Assembly: GCA_034620365.1 (NCBI GenBank)
Contig: JAQGEQ010000204.1
Span: 682,001-746,000 of the forward strand
Reading direction: 5' to 3'
Source of the DNA: Pegea sp. RAD2-039
Lineage: Eukaryota; Chordata; Thaliacea; Salpida; Salpidae
DNA length: 64,000 nt
In this document: one piece after another, positions 11,647 to 24,398 of the stretch
Layout: each line of letters opens with the position of its first letter
Position numbering within the stretch: position 1 is the stretch's first letter
The notes under the pieces: generated by a model
Databases searched by the model: none
The model's input: only the letters and a program-made list of their open reading frames with translations
Told to the model about the DNA's origin: nothing
Translations under genes and position numbers: made by a program

Positions 11647-13105
11647 TTAAGAAGTTTCAGCGGAATGATGCCTGTACTCCTCTTTCAGCTCCCACATATG
11701 AGGATGGTCAGGATGTTTACCATGAACACAAATCTCTTTTAAAACTTCGGACAAAAATGCCTGTAATCATAATAAGCAGAATATGAAAAAATACAATTAT
11801 AGATATAAAACAATATTGTTAAAATCGAATCAATTTATAAAATAGAAATATTGTAATAAAAATAAGTTTCAAAATTATAATGAAATATCGTGACAAATAG
11901 AACAATTAAAAATTCACTCAATTAATATTTTCAATATTTAAAAATGGCTAGAAAAGAGTAAACTTACAGCTGGTTGCATTGTAACACTTTGTAGGTCTCT
12001 GTAGGTATAATACTGATGCTTTTCAAATGCCTCAAACAGTTTAGCTTGAAGCTCATCTTTATTCATTCTAATCTTTTTACCCATTTCTTTTCTTCGACGT
12101 ATATCTGCTTTCTACCATAAAAATTAATTGTTAAAACTTTCAGCAAAAGTTTACAATTTTCTTTGCAAACTAACTTCCTCTTTAGTAATAGAAACTGGTT
12201 TATAGATAGAATTGACAGGTGTTTGAAGTTGAACAGTAGTTCTTTTTGGTTTGCAGGCTTCAATTCTTTGTGCTTTTTTTAGCTGTATATAATGCTTATT
12301 AGCAACTGGTCTACAGTCAATTTTTTGAACAATTCCGCCTTCAATTGTTCGTTTTTCACCAGCTACAAACAAAATAGATTTTATTAATAAACAAGCCAGT
12401 AAAAGTATTTGTCGAATTTAAGTGATTTAAATAATCTAAAAAATCTTAACTATAAATTTTGACGAGTTTGAGAATATATAAATTACCCTGAGGTTCAGGC
12501 CCATCAGTAGAAAAAACTGCAAGACTTTGATTACCAACACTTTGCATAGCAAATTGATATTGGGCAGGAATAGGCTTAGAAGGATCATCTGAATCTACAA
12601 CTAAACTTTGATTCATAGAATAAGTCACTTCAGTTCTGCCTCCTAAACGCCTGTATTCAAAAACAAATTTTGGTTATTCTAATGATAATAGTGAAAATTT
12701 TAACTTTTAAGTATTTTCAGCTTCTGACAATAATTATCCATTTTTTTTAATTCGAAAAATTATAATTCAACTATTCAGGCTAAAATTTCAACTATTCAGA
12801 TATTTGTATGATATTTTATACTACATCTTTTAGACAAATTTATCTGAGTTATAATAGAGTTAATATGAAGACATATTTGTCTTATAAAATAGTAGATTAT
12901 AACTGCTACTATAAACAAATATCATTAAAAAACTAAAGAAATATTTTTCAAAATACTTTTTTAATCTTAATTTTCCAACTGGGCATCCATTTGGAGTATT
13001 CATCCATTTTTCTGCCAAATATTTGGGAACTTTCACCAGCCATAAGTCATTTTTGATCCCTGCTAAGTCCAAATTAACATCAGCATTAGAAACTTCACTA
13101 GCCAT
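11647..13105 (-). CDS. GTF2F2: General transcription factor IIF beta subunit (RAP30)
   Basis: TFIIF beta pairs with TFIIF alpha, binds RNA polymerase II and brings it to the preinitiation complex. Five exons, 12957–13105, 12487–12650, 12175–12362, 11968–12111 and 11647–11760, encode 252 residues (human 249). The N-terminal dimerisation domain carries LWLVKVPKYLAEKW, GKLRLK and GGRTEVTYSMN, matching human VWLVKVPKYLSQQW, GKLRIAK and GRTEVSFTLN. The middle contains GGIVQKIDCRPVAN and YKPVSITKEE. The C-terminal winged helix carries LFEAFEKHQYYTYRDL, then FLSEVLKEICV, and ends MWELKEEYRHH, like human TWELKPEYRHY. All splice phases close. A TTTCAG acceptor sits 25 bases before the ATG. The gene lies 448 bases upstream of the HEAT-repeat gene on the same strand. 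Confidence 0.96.
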
Positions 13106-13973
13106 AATGTAAAAGTTTAGTGAATAAAAACTGAAATCTATAAAATTCAAAACAAAAATATTTAGAATATAACTTGTTGAATATTATTTACATTATAATA
13201 ACTAAGACATGAAATTCTAAATATTTACCAAAGATGTTGATTTATATAATAGATAATTTAAACCATTTTATAACTAAAAGTTTTACAACAAAACCATTTG
13301 AGTTTTCTAATATGAAGATATTTCTCAAATTTATTGAGTAAGCTTATCAATTACCAATAGCTTCAACAACAATTAATTGAACAACAAAGAATTTATTTTA
13401 TATGAATTAACAAATACACCAAATAATAATATAATTCTTATAATTATCCGTTATTTAATACTTTTAATGTTGAATAAATTCATCCATGTATTAAATAATG
13501 TTTTTGAACGGGAATTATTCTACTTAAACTTGATAATAATAATTGTTCAAAGTTGAAGTAAAACAAAAATCTGACAACTTGTACAAGCCTAAATACTAAT
13601 TAGTATTTATTAAATACTTCTTCATTAATTTTTTTAAAACCAAATATAATCAGAGTAATAATTATGAAAAAACTACTATCGTAGATAACAATAACCAGGA
13701 AACTAAAGATAAATAAAGACTATTCTAAGCTCAATCAAAGTTTGGTAATAGTATCGAAACCAAAACTGGGTTTAAACAGGATTGAACTTTAAACAACTTT
13801 CTTAAATTATATACCTCAGTATTTATAAAAAGTAAAAAAAGTATTTAAATGAAAAGTCACAAAAATTAAAAAGCATAAAATAGATATGTACTTATTAGAC
13901 CATGAATAAAAGTCAGTTCAAATAATTCTATCATCAGTATTCAATTTTAAATGTTTAAGAAAATTATTTAAGC

Positions 13974-14040
13974 CAGTGCCTCACAAACTTTTGGTGTCGT
14001 AGAGTCATTTTGAGCTTTCTAGAAGCTCAGCTATAATAAT
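13974..14040 (-). repeat. hAT-like terminal inverted repeat (one end)
   Basis: The stretch beginning CAGTGCCTCACAAACTTTTG, followed by a TCATTTTGAGC block, resembles the end of hAT/Charlie-type DNA transposons (consensus of the form CAGTGnTTCTCAAACTTTT). The minus-strand frames beyond it are broken and were not assigned to a transposase. The partner end was not found, so a solo end or a decayed element is likely. Strand is given assuming the element body lies to the right. Confidence 0.35.
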
Positions 14041-16080
14041 CAGCGGATAAGATAATTCGCAACCAACATACAATTTCTTTGCAAAACCAATGAAACCTTT
14101 TTCGTTTTTTCACTATGGAAGTAGCATCTTAGTACAAACAGATAGACAATTAGACTCATCCAAACTAACGTTTGTCAAAAAATTAATCTACTTACAGTAT
14201 AAATTTCTATTGGAAGCTTAAACAAGTAAACAGGTTAACAAACTGCCCCATGAAATTATTCTTGTCAAAATGCCGTATAAGCCTCATGAGCAGGACATCA
14301 CTTCTAGGAGATATTGTCTTATTAGCTATTAGATTGTCCACAACTTCTTGAGTATCGATTGTTTGATGTAAAGCATCAGTTGAAAGTTACTTTATACTTT
14401 ATTTAATTAAGATATTTAACAAAGAAACTATCTTACATTTGTTAGATGTAGCATCATTTAATATAATCTTGGATATTTCTTCTGGAAATTTTTTCAGCTG
14501 CTTTTACACAAGTAACTTTTTATACAACAGCTCAAAAAGCAGCTTTGTAGGACTATTATTGACTCTCAATCAGCAATCAATGCAACTTTGCTTTGCCTGG
14601 TGCTATATTTCCTTAGTCAATAATAGATTTGCTTATAAGATTTTAATGGTTTGATTGGAGATACTATTAAATTATTTTAAGATGCAAGTATGGTTGTTAA
14701 GTACAAAGCACACTGTAGCCTCTTTTGCATTTTATCTGAGCAGGAGTAAATCTAAACATCATGTATTCATCTTTGAATTTTAGTATAAGTGATTTTGAAG
14801 TCAGCTATTAGCTCACAAGATCTACATAATTTTCTATGATAGCATATTCATTTGCAGTTCATCTTGTGTCATTTGTTTATTTTTGAATGCTCTTATTATT
14901 AGGTATCTTAAGAACGCATATATTAAAACAAATATGCAAAAAAGTTGTCTCGTATTACCAAATAAAATTTTCACAGTTAACTAGTGATGTCACGATAAGT
15001 AGGCTATTAGCTATTGTTTATTTGTCGCTTTCTTTTAGCTTTCACAAGCTTTAAAAATATAAATTAATGAACTTTTAAATAAATGTTACAAAAAAAACTT
15101 ACAACCAAAGTTCGAGGATTTTTCAAAAAAATTTATATTTTTATAGAATTGTATATTTTTCTTCAGGTTAATAGCTTCTAAAGATTTTAATCGGGCTAAT
15201 AAATTAATTTTATTATTTTTGACCTAATCACAAACATGTAATGGTTTTGAATTTTTACTTAAAGAAGCAGAAGTCATCTCAATGAGATATCTAATCAACA
15301 ATCTTTGTAATGTATTGTTTGATGCTTTTGATAATTCTTGGTACTCATTTTAGGGTAGTAGTTGTAATGCTTTTAAATCAAAGATAGAAAATAGAAGCCA
15401 ATGTAAACATATTATACAAAACAATATACTACCAAGCTATTGATTGCAAAGTACTGCACAATTTAATATCATAAACTGTTATATCAGATTTGATATCAGA
15501 AAGACCAGCAGAGCTTGTGTAATATACTTTTATAGTATAAAAGAAGGTTATCTTACTTCATGTGTGAATATTATTTTTAAGAGATCAAGACAGGAGCATT
15601 AGAAGTTTCATCTCAATAAATCTTAAATATTTTGGATATAAACTTCAGCCTAAAATGCAATAAATGAATATCAAAATTAATCAATCTTTGAAATGTTTAT
15701 AATTAAACTGCAGCTTCTAATGACCGTTCTTTAACATCAGCCATCAAAAGTAAAAAGGTGAAATTGATATTGTAATTAAATTTTTTGACTATGTAGATAG
15801 TGAGAATGGCATTATGAGTTTGATTAACCTCCGTTCTGACAATTTCTACAATGCATCAAAAAAATCAATGATTTTCATTAATCAAAAATACTTTTTAATG
15901 GTTGTTAACGATGTTTTTTTTTAAGCACCCTAATCAAGAATTACAGATGCATCTTATTGGACAGTAAACCAGGATAGAAATTACTAGCCGCTATCTCATC
16001 ATCAAATAGTGCTTGATTTTTAGAGTGTTACCGAAGAAATTTGTTACATATTATATCTTAAGGTTAGTATGGTATATTTG

Positions 16081-16658
16081 AATTAGGTATCGGTAAAATA
16101 TTTTGCCGCTTACGTAAATGTGTCTTTCTTACTACTTATATAGTTAATTCCATAATTCATTCTGTAGGTGATTGTGTTGTGAAAAATACAGTTACTGGTC
16201 AAACACAAAATCTTTATCTTTTTTACACTTTTATCTAAAGTGTCAGCTCTGGCTTGACTATTGAAAGATTTTCACAAGCTGTTGATGCTGCGTTGATAGA
16301 AACGGTCCAACAGTAGCAAGTGGCAACCATATAAAACCCGAAATGACAGAAACTGTAAAAACGACAGCTCTGTTCAGGCCAATATTTATCTTGGCTTTGA
16401 GCTGTTTGTTACTCCAAACTCTTTTCTGGCGTCGACCAAATACTCTGTTTGCTTTTATTAGTCCATTATCAACTTTTCAAATAATGTGTGATAATAGCTC
16501 CTTAAGATAGCTTTATTCAATTGAAAAAGGCGGCTAATAAAAACGGCAAGACAAACAACTCAACTTTCAACACACTGAAAAACTTTAAAAACAAGTAAGC
16601 GCAAATAATTGCAATTGGATGACATTTACGTATGCGGTAAAATAATCTTCTATGATAC
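16081..16658. repeat. Inverted-repeat element around a LINE fragment
   Basis: The left arm (16081–16123) reads GGTATCGGTAAAATA, then TTGCCGCTTACGTAAATG. The right arm (16620–16658) is its imperfect reverse complement, ACATTTACGTATGCGGTAAA. A third related copy lies at 36132–36176. About 37 bases pair between the arms. The roughly 500 bases between them include a minus-strand reverse-transcriptase remnant. The structure suggests a non-autonomous DNA transposon that captured, or was invaded by, a LINE piece. No target-site duplication was established. Confidence 0.5.
16300..16480 (-). pseudogene. Non-LTR reverse transcriptase remnant
   Basis: Reading the minus strand gives IKANRVFGRRQKRVWSNKQL followed by KAKINIGLNRAVVFT. 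This closely follows the region downstream of the reverse-transcriptase core in many animal LINEs (pattern AFGRLRxRVW...LxxxTKlxVYRAVVLT). The following frame is interrupted, so this is a fossil fragment. Confidence 0.55.
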
Positions 16659-18349
16659 AGTTAACAATACCACACTCTACACGCATGGGATAGATTCCTG
16701 CCTCATCGTGGAAGATATGGCAGACCGCGCTATATAACTGAATACAAAAGTTATCTTTTTAAGCTATGGGTAAATAATGGCACTGTCTCGTATTTGTTTA
16801 GAGAGAAGCAAAATCATGAAAGTAGGCCAAGATCTGTTGGTCTTAAGGCTTGTGTTTCAGTTTACTGGGCCATGTCATCCAGAATTGAACCTAAAGAGCG
16901 AGGTAATTTAGCAAAGGCTGTTTTGTATTATAATCGAAGCCCTTTACACATGAATAAAAGAATAAGTGTCAATTAAAATATCAATCAAATTGACCAATTG
17001 AGGAGGAAGATGACATACGTATGGTAAGAACCAACTTCATTCTTATTCAACTATTAATATTTTCTAGCATAAGATTGTATTACTTTGAAATAAACTTTCA
17101 TCACCAATTTGATAAAAAATTATTGTTTAATTTTGGTTAAAAAAGTTTATTCTAAAAATAGGAAATATTTTAAACATTTTTATAATAGTTTTGAAAAATC
17201 AAATATTTCTGTCATATGTTCTAATATTTGGAAATAGAGATATGACAGAATTTCATCAAATACAATTTTGTTGCACTAAGTTATATAGTACAAATTTCAT
17301 GATGTCTTGATTTAAAAAAGCTTGCTTCAAAATTGAAAAATGTGTTAAGCCTTAAAACTATCAAATGAAGAAATTTGAAAATGTCAAATATTAAAAAGAA
17401 ATTTGATTTCAAAGTAGAAATTGGTAAAAATTAAAACTATTTAACAATTTATTTTATAATATGCTGATCAAGGTCAACTATACAATCTAATAACCTTCAA
17501 AAGGTTTTTCAAAAGATTTTTAGAAATTTGATGATATAATCGAGATCTTTCTAATATTGATGAATTCACTTTTTAAAGAATCTGATAAACATTCTTTGAA
17601 TAAAATTGTTATTTTAATGTAAAATTTTACATTCTAAACTGCTTAGCCATTCATATACTCTAGTATCTTTTATAAACAGAAAATCTTTATTTCGAAAAGT
17701 AAACTTCAAATGTTGGAGCTTTTCCAAGAACGTTTTATGATGCTAAACGAAATTGATAAATTTTATGTTTATACCATTTTGGTTTATTTCAAGATTTTAT
17801 CTTCATTGATTTACCTGCTGGGATATTAGTTGAAATTACAACAAAAATAGCTGCAATAATTCAGCATTTAACAGAGTATCATTTAAAAAAATTGAAACTG
17901 AAAAAAAATATATAAAAAGATTGAATTTCAGTAAATCAATTAGACGAATAAATCAGCGAGACATTTGCATCGTAAAAATTTGCTGTAAATTATTTAATAG
18001 AAGTAGTTGGTCCAATATTTAATTTAGTCATATTTAAAGTTAAAAAGTACACAGATAAATGAACAGTTGGTATTGTAGAAACACATTTGTGTAGTACCCA
18101 AGGAATCTCCTATTTTAATAAGTTTATGGCAAGAAAAATGATCAGAAATTATTTTACATATCAAGCTGATAAGCAAAAATATGAAGTCCTATTTATATAT
18201 CATAGATAGTTTTACAAAGATATAAAAAAATACTTTTTTTCGCATTATTGCTTCAGTTTTCTATCACAAGTCCATCAAAGCAATCAAAATACAGCGGTAA
18301 AAACAGAGAAGATATCACATACAGAGATAGAGAGAAGTATTCTTTCTTA

Positions 18350-21300
18350 TCATCCAAGAGACCAAAAGAGATATAAACCTCCTCCAGTTGATAAAATAAT
18401 GACCAAAAATAAATTCAGAAGCAGTTTCTCCTTACTGCTTTGTTCAAGAGAATTTAGATGATAATTTGAATCATCATCATCAACTTCTGCGTTCTCATCG
18501 TGTTTAATCCCACATACGAACATCAAAGCTCTTCTACACAAACTTGTTGGTTGGTTCGACTCTACAAGTTTAAGATTTCAATTTTAATTATCTAAATCAT
18601 AAGAGGAACTCACGTTGAAGAGCAGGATCTGAAATCTCAACTGCTAGGGTTTTTTGTACTTTTTCTTTTCTGAAAAAACTAACAATAATGATTGTATCTA
18701 AATATTGAAAGAAATTACTGTAGAATCAAATCATCAGTAGAATCATCACTCTTTATCTTTGTGATAAAATCCATTTCTATTCTCGCTTTGTTATCCTCAT
18801 CATCAAATCTAGTCCAATAAGTCAAACGAGAAATCTATAAAAAACAAAAATAAAAAGAAGATCAAGAGATGAGTAATGACTTGCTTGATGAGGTTCTGAT
18901 GTCTTCGTGAAGCAACTAATCGCGATAGTGACAACAATAGTGGAAGTAAACAACAGAGCCGAATAATACATGTAATGGAAGTCTTTGATGAATGATGGTC
19001 GATTATCTACTTCTCCACAGATGCTTTTTGGATAGATAAAGATGATAACCAGACGTATCAGTCCTAAAATACTTCCAAAAAGACCTCCAAAAAATGCTCC
19101 CTTAATAAAGATAGATGAGAAACTAATCATCAATTGTATTTATTGTTCAATTTTTATGGAAATAAGAAATTAAATTATCATCTTTATAATTGACTTTTTT
19201 AGAAAATATTTTAATCTAATCAAAAAGTTTTTATTTATCTCATTCATTTGTTAAACAAATTCAAAATAATATTTCTAGTGATAAGATTAAACAATTTGTA
19301 ATAAAAACATTTAGGATTGGAAAAATATCAAAAAAATTATTTTAAAATAAGACGCTAAATTAGTCACTTTTTCGGTGCATCCTTTCCATAACATTCCAGT
19401 GAGAAAAATGGCAGCGATTGGAGGGGAAATGTAGTTGGTAATTTCCTGAATGTAAAAAAATAACTGGCCACCTTGAAAGTGTTCAATGATTGGGACCCAA
19501 GCGATGCTGATCCCGACAAGAAAAATAATAAAACCCCTACAAGAGGTGAAGTTAGTAGCAACTGTAGATGATGACGTCATCTTACCTGCCAACTAACATC
19601 AGCTCAGTGTTAGAAGCTTGTTTTCGAGCTCGCTTCCATAAATCGAGAGTAAAGATGGTGGAAGCGCTATTGAAGATGGAGTCGAGATCACTCATCAAAG
19701 CCGCGATCATCACCGCCATCATTAAACCACGAGCTCCTTCATGATTAGTTTAGACGATAAAACATCAATTGGTTGATTACCTGAAGGCATTATTCCCAAA
19801 ACCAACCTAGGGTATGCATTATTGGTACACCCTGCCTCACTACCACATACAGACAAGCAATGTGGCCCAGGAACACAAATTAGATCATCTGTAAAAAAGT
19901 TCACAAAAAATCAACTTTGGAGTTTTAATGGAATTATTAATTTCAGTTTTTTTGATTTTTATAATTTGATTTTTTTTGAGATAATTGTACAAGAATGAAT
20001 CATCAATTTTCACATTAGTAAAAAATATAAAAGTAAAATTTTTAGTGAAACTAAATTACAAGACAGATATTTCAATTAATAAAATTCAATTTCCTGAAAA
20101 ACTATTGGAGATCGAAATTAATTAAAAATTAAAAAATAGTAAACCAAAAGAGCATGATTTTTACCATAATTCACCTTATAATTATGAAATCAATGCAAGA
20201 GCTACATATAAATTAGGATGCTAACATGCTTACAATTTGTTTGATTCATGCTAAGCTCAGTGAATGTAGGTCATACATATGTAGGAAGTAGATAACCTCA
20301 AAATACGAATTGGCACCAAGAAAAAACAGAAATACTAAGCAAAAGTAAACCAGCTCTATTTGAAAACTTCGAAATTTGAAATGTAAGAAGCACTAAAGGT
20401 AAAACAATAATTAATTACTATTAATTTACAAAAATATATACCAATACAGAAACAATAAAATATCAGACTACAAACCTTCCTAAAGTTGAAAAATAACCAA
20501 CAACAAAAACCAAGTTAAATAAGTCATTACACTTCATACAACAATGCCAATTACACTTCACATTAATTTTGACAAATCAAACAGAAGATTAAAAACCTTA
20601 CGATAAAAGAAGTAGCAACTTATCGAAATAGATAAGTTATTTAAAGTTATTTAAATTGTGATTTTACTTACCGCCAGTTCATCTTTTGATTTGAACATAT
20701 TTTTAAGAAAGGAGTTTTTTTGCAAATTGTTTTATTTTTTGATTTCTTCTGTTAGGTTGTTGGGAAGCTTTTCATAAAATGTGAAGAAAACAAAAAGCAG
20801 AAAAGAAATATTTACTGTCAAGCAAAGACTTATTTTGTTTGCAAGATAATTGTTGTAAATGAAACACAAACGATGAAATTGAAGAAATAGCTGCTGCTAC
20901 TTCTCTAACTACTTACAATTTGATATTAGCTTGCATTATTTTGTTGCACAAAATACACCTCTAGCTTTTTAACAATTATTAAGAGCAATAAAAGCAAAAC
21001 ATGCTAAATAATAAGTACGGTGATTGATGATGAAAGAAAAGCATTTACCTCTGAAAAGGATTCTCGATATCATACCAGGCATAACCATTATATACAAAGG
21101 AAGAGTTTTTATAAAACCAGCTAATAAGGTACCACCTTGCGCATGGGACAAGCTACGTGCCGCCAAAGCTCGTTGTACAATGACCTGTAGAGAACATTTC
21201 AGATCGTAATTGTTTTAAAAAAATTATTTAAATATTAATAATAAAATTAATTAAGTAAAATATTATTGAAGAATGTTAAATATATTTTACGATTCTAAAA

Positions 21301-24300
21301 ATAAAGAAATAAATCAAAGAATTGTTAGTAGAAGTCTTGAAATAAAGATTGAATTGATTTTAAAATTTACTTGGTCGGTACACCAATACCAAATAGATGA
21401 AGGTGTCTGCCCTAATAGAAAACCTAACCAAGGCATTTCGTCATCAGTAATACCCTGTAAGAAAGTAAAAGGGTTAGGAGGTGGGGATGAATGTTGCAAC
21501 TAAATCAATTTACTCTTTACAAATTTATAAAAAGAATAATGTTTAGATATTAGTCGATCAAAATAACAACAAAAATAAATGAGTACATCATAAAATTTAT
21601 TTTCAAATAAAAGTTACATTTGTAACAAAATTTGATGAAAAGATAAATAGAAAATTATTTGAAGCTGTAATAAAAATTCGTCGGAGTTTCAGCTGATCAA
21701 AACACAATGAAAGTGACAAACCTTTAGCATAAGAAAAGAATCATTATTAGGAGTTGGTATGCATTTGTTGGTGGAGTTAATAGTTATTCCATGAACACTT
21801 TCTATTTGCGTTAAATTAACAGAAGATGTCAAGAAAGCCTCTTTCATTTCGTAATATCCGCCGACTTTAGCAAATCCTACACAAAAGTCAAAACAATTAA
21901 TCTTCAACAATTTGGTCTTAACATATTTTTCTTTAATTTTCTACTTTTACTGATTCGTCTTTTCATTTCAATATCTTTCATAAGATTACTAAAAGAAAAA
22001 AACTTATTTATAAAAATTAAAATGTAGAACAAAGGTTAAGAGGATGTTATCAAAATGACTATCAAAAGATTGCAGTCATCCAATGAAGTTTTCTTCAAAT
22101 AGTTCAAATAGATAATTGTTACTCAGTGAACTTGTATAAACTTGTACAGAATTGCATTCAGAAATAAAACCTCAGTCAATAATTTAGTTTTGAACTAAAT
22201 ATATACCTGCGATTGTCAAATAAATAGCCCCGCCAACCATCAGAACAGCTTGTAAGCTATCTGTATACATCACAACAGTCAATCCACCTACATAAAAGTA
22301 ATAAATATTTGTTGAAAAAACATCCTAGGCATAGGACGGGCATACAAATTAGCCTTTTGTAAATATTCTTACCTGTAAGTGTTAGAAGACCAGTTAAGCA
22401 GACAAGAATAGTAACTGAAATATAAAGAGGCCAACCAATTGCTTGTTTGATAAATAATGCGCCTGAATATAGATTTACCTGAAGAATTGATAGGGATATG
22501 ATTTAAAGATTAGATAATAAAAACACAAAATAGGTTTGGTTTAGTTTACAACAACTTTTAACCTTTAAACATATTTTACTTTTAAAGTTTCTACAACTTT
22601 CAGCTTTTAAATTAATAAAAGATGTTACCACCATATACACTTATATAAAAGACTTTAAATAAAAAATTGCAACATTTACGCCGAGGAAGTAATCTAATTA
22701 TACTTTGTACCAAACACATTTTGGCATACCCACATTATCCTCTTATCAAGTATTCTGAACTCAATAACAATTCAGGTAACAACTCAGCTGCCTGCAGCGT
22801 TTTTTTTGTGTGAATATCAACAAGTTACATAAAACAGTAAATAAACTTTGACCCACTTGACAACATAATCAAAAGCTTAATATAAAATAAATAATTTTAA
22901 GAAATTATTTTAACGAGGAGGAAATATACTATCTCATAAGAAGTGGGTTCATTTAAATGAATTCAAATATTTTTTGGAAATTCTTTGAAAACATTTTTTG
23001 AGGTTCTTTAATGTTTAAATTATCACTTCAATAAAATCATGAAAAAAATTTTTGTAATTTTTTATATTCAACGTTTGAATAAAAAGTAAAAACTTTTTAA
23101 AACAATTTTTAAATAACTTTGTCACTTACAGATATTTTTGTAAGGCAGTAGAGAAGGAGTGTAAGAACTGCCAAATATATCCTCAGTCTTTGGCCTCCGA
23201 ATCGTCGACCAAGATACTCAGGCATGGTGCTTATCTAAAGCAGTTTAAAATTAAACATTTTTCATTATTTTGATTAGCAAGTGGATGACTTTGAGTTGAA
23301 ATTTTTTCCACAAAAAAAAACAAATATTTAAAGAATTTTAAATAAAATTGACTCACTCCTGAAGCTATATAAACTGGAACAAAAATCCATCCAAGAAGTT
23401 GCAAAAGCATCAAGGCATTTAACTCCCAAGCACCAACACCAACTCCTCCGGATGCTCCAGATCCTGCTAATCCCACAAAATGCTCACTTCCAATGTTACT
23501 AACAAAAAGAGATGCCCCAATCTAAAAAGAACCAAAAATCTTAGGACATCAATTAAGTCTAGAAACAAATCTCTACCATGAACCAACTCATGCTCCTGCC
23601 AGCAAGGAAGTAACCTTGAACTGAATTCCTTTTTGATACATAGCTCGCCTAAAAATGTCAAATTTTCAAAGTAAAATAGTTGATAACACTCAGAGGTAAC
23701 AAAATAATTTTCAAATAAACTGAATTTAATATTTCCTATCTAAAATAATTTTCAAGTTTTAATAAAAAGCAATATCTACTGCTTTAATTAATGACTTAGT
23801 TATTATTGGAAGTTATGTTTAAAATATATTTAAATAAAAAATAAACTAGAAACTATTAAATCAAATTATTCAAAAGTATGCCAATAGATAAATTAGAAGT
23901 CAATACTATTCAAGTCTAATTTGAAATATACAAACAGAAAACAATTAAAGAAAATAGTTTAGAATTAAAATGTATAAAACTATTTTATAAATATATTTAA
24001 AAGTATCTTTTTATATTTTTTATGAAAATGGTCCAACAATAAATTATTTCATCATATTTAGGATATTATCATACAAACACAAATTACAATTGGAAGTTAA
24101 AGTCTAAGGAAGTTTGAATAATTTGGCTGTTAGTTTTTTTCAAGAAAATTTGTATTAAATCATTTTAAATGTAGCTACATTTTAAATCATTACACACAAA
24201 AATTGTCATATATATATGATTTATTAATAAAGTTTACTAAATATAATAATTTTATTAAGCGATCTTAATAAAGCTATCATAATCTTAAGTAACAATAACT

Positions 24301-24398
24301 GTAAACTCAAAACTTACCCATAATCCAACAAATATGATGATTAAAAAATAACTAAGAACCACTGAAAGATCAGCGACATCTAAAGATGTTCCGTACAT
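18350..24398 (-). CDS. Sodium/solute cotransporter of the SLC5 (SGLT) family
   Basis: A plasma-membrane carrier that couples sodium entry to uptake of a small solute, probably a sugar, though the substrate cannot be read with certainty. Sixteen exons join in phase: 24318–24398, 23577–23648, 23357–23521, 23130–23234, 22373–22478, 22207–22287, 21722–21876, 21371–21454, 21049–21184, 19781–19888, 19586–19736, 19368–19536, 18885–19100, 18719–18834, 18614–18669 and 18350–18561. The 670-residue product compares with 664 in human SGLT1. Hallmarks in order are [85 protein letters not shown] and [16 protein letters not shown]. The [12 protein letters not shown] block and a final hydrophobic helix also match SGLT1. 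The intron after exon 13 starts GC (GCAAGT), not GT; no GT donor preserves the frame there. Confidence 0.95.

Larger units (their letters stand above)
13106..18349. other. Transposon-rich intergenic region
   Basis: No host gene could be supported in this 5.2 kb. It holds a hAT-like terminal sequence at 13974, a reverse-transcriptase fragment on the minus strand near 16300–16480, and an inverted-repeat pair at 16081–16123 and 16620–16658. The short open frames at 14439 and 16794 are without recognisable motifs. The rest is plain AT-rich DNA. Confidence 0.6.

Noticed and set aside
18715..18720. Stop codon TAA right after SLC5 exon 14 as the gene end
   Set aside because: A GTAATT donor overlaps it, and the next two exons restore a conserved SLC5 C-terminus, so the reading continues.
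19364..19561. Second minus-strand frame overlapping SLC5 exon 12
   Set aside because: Overlaps the conserved SLC5 coding frame out of phase.
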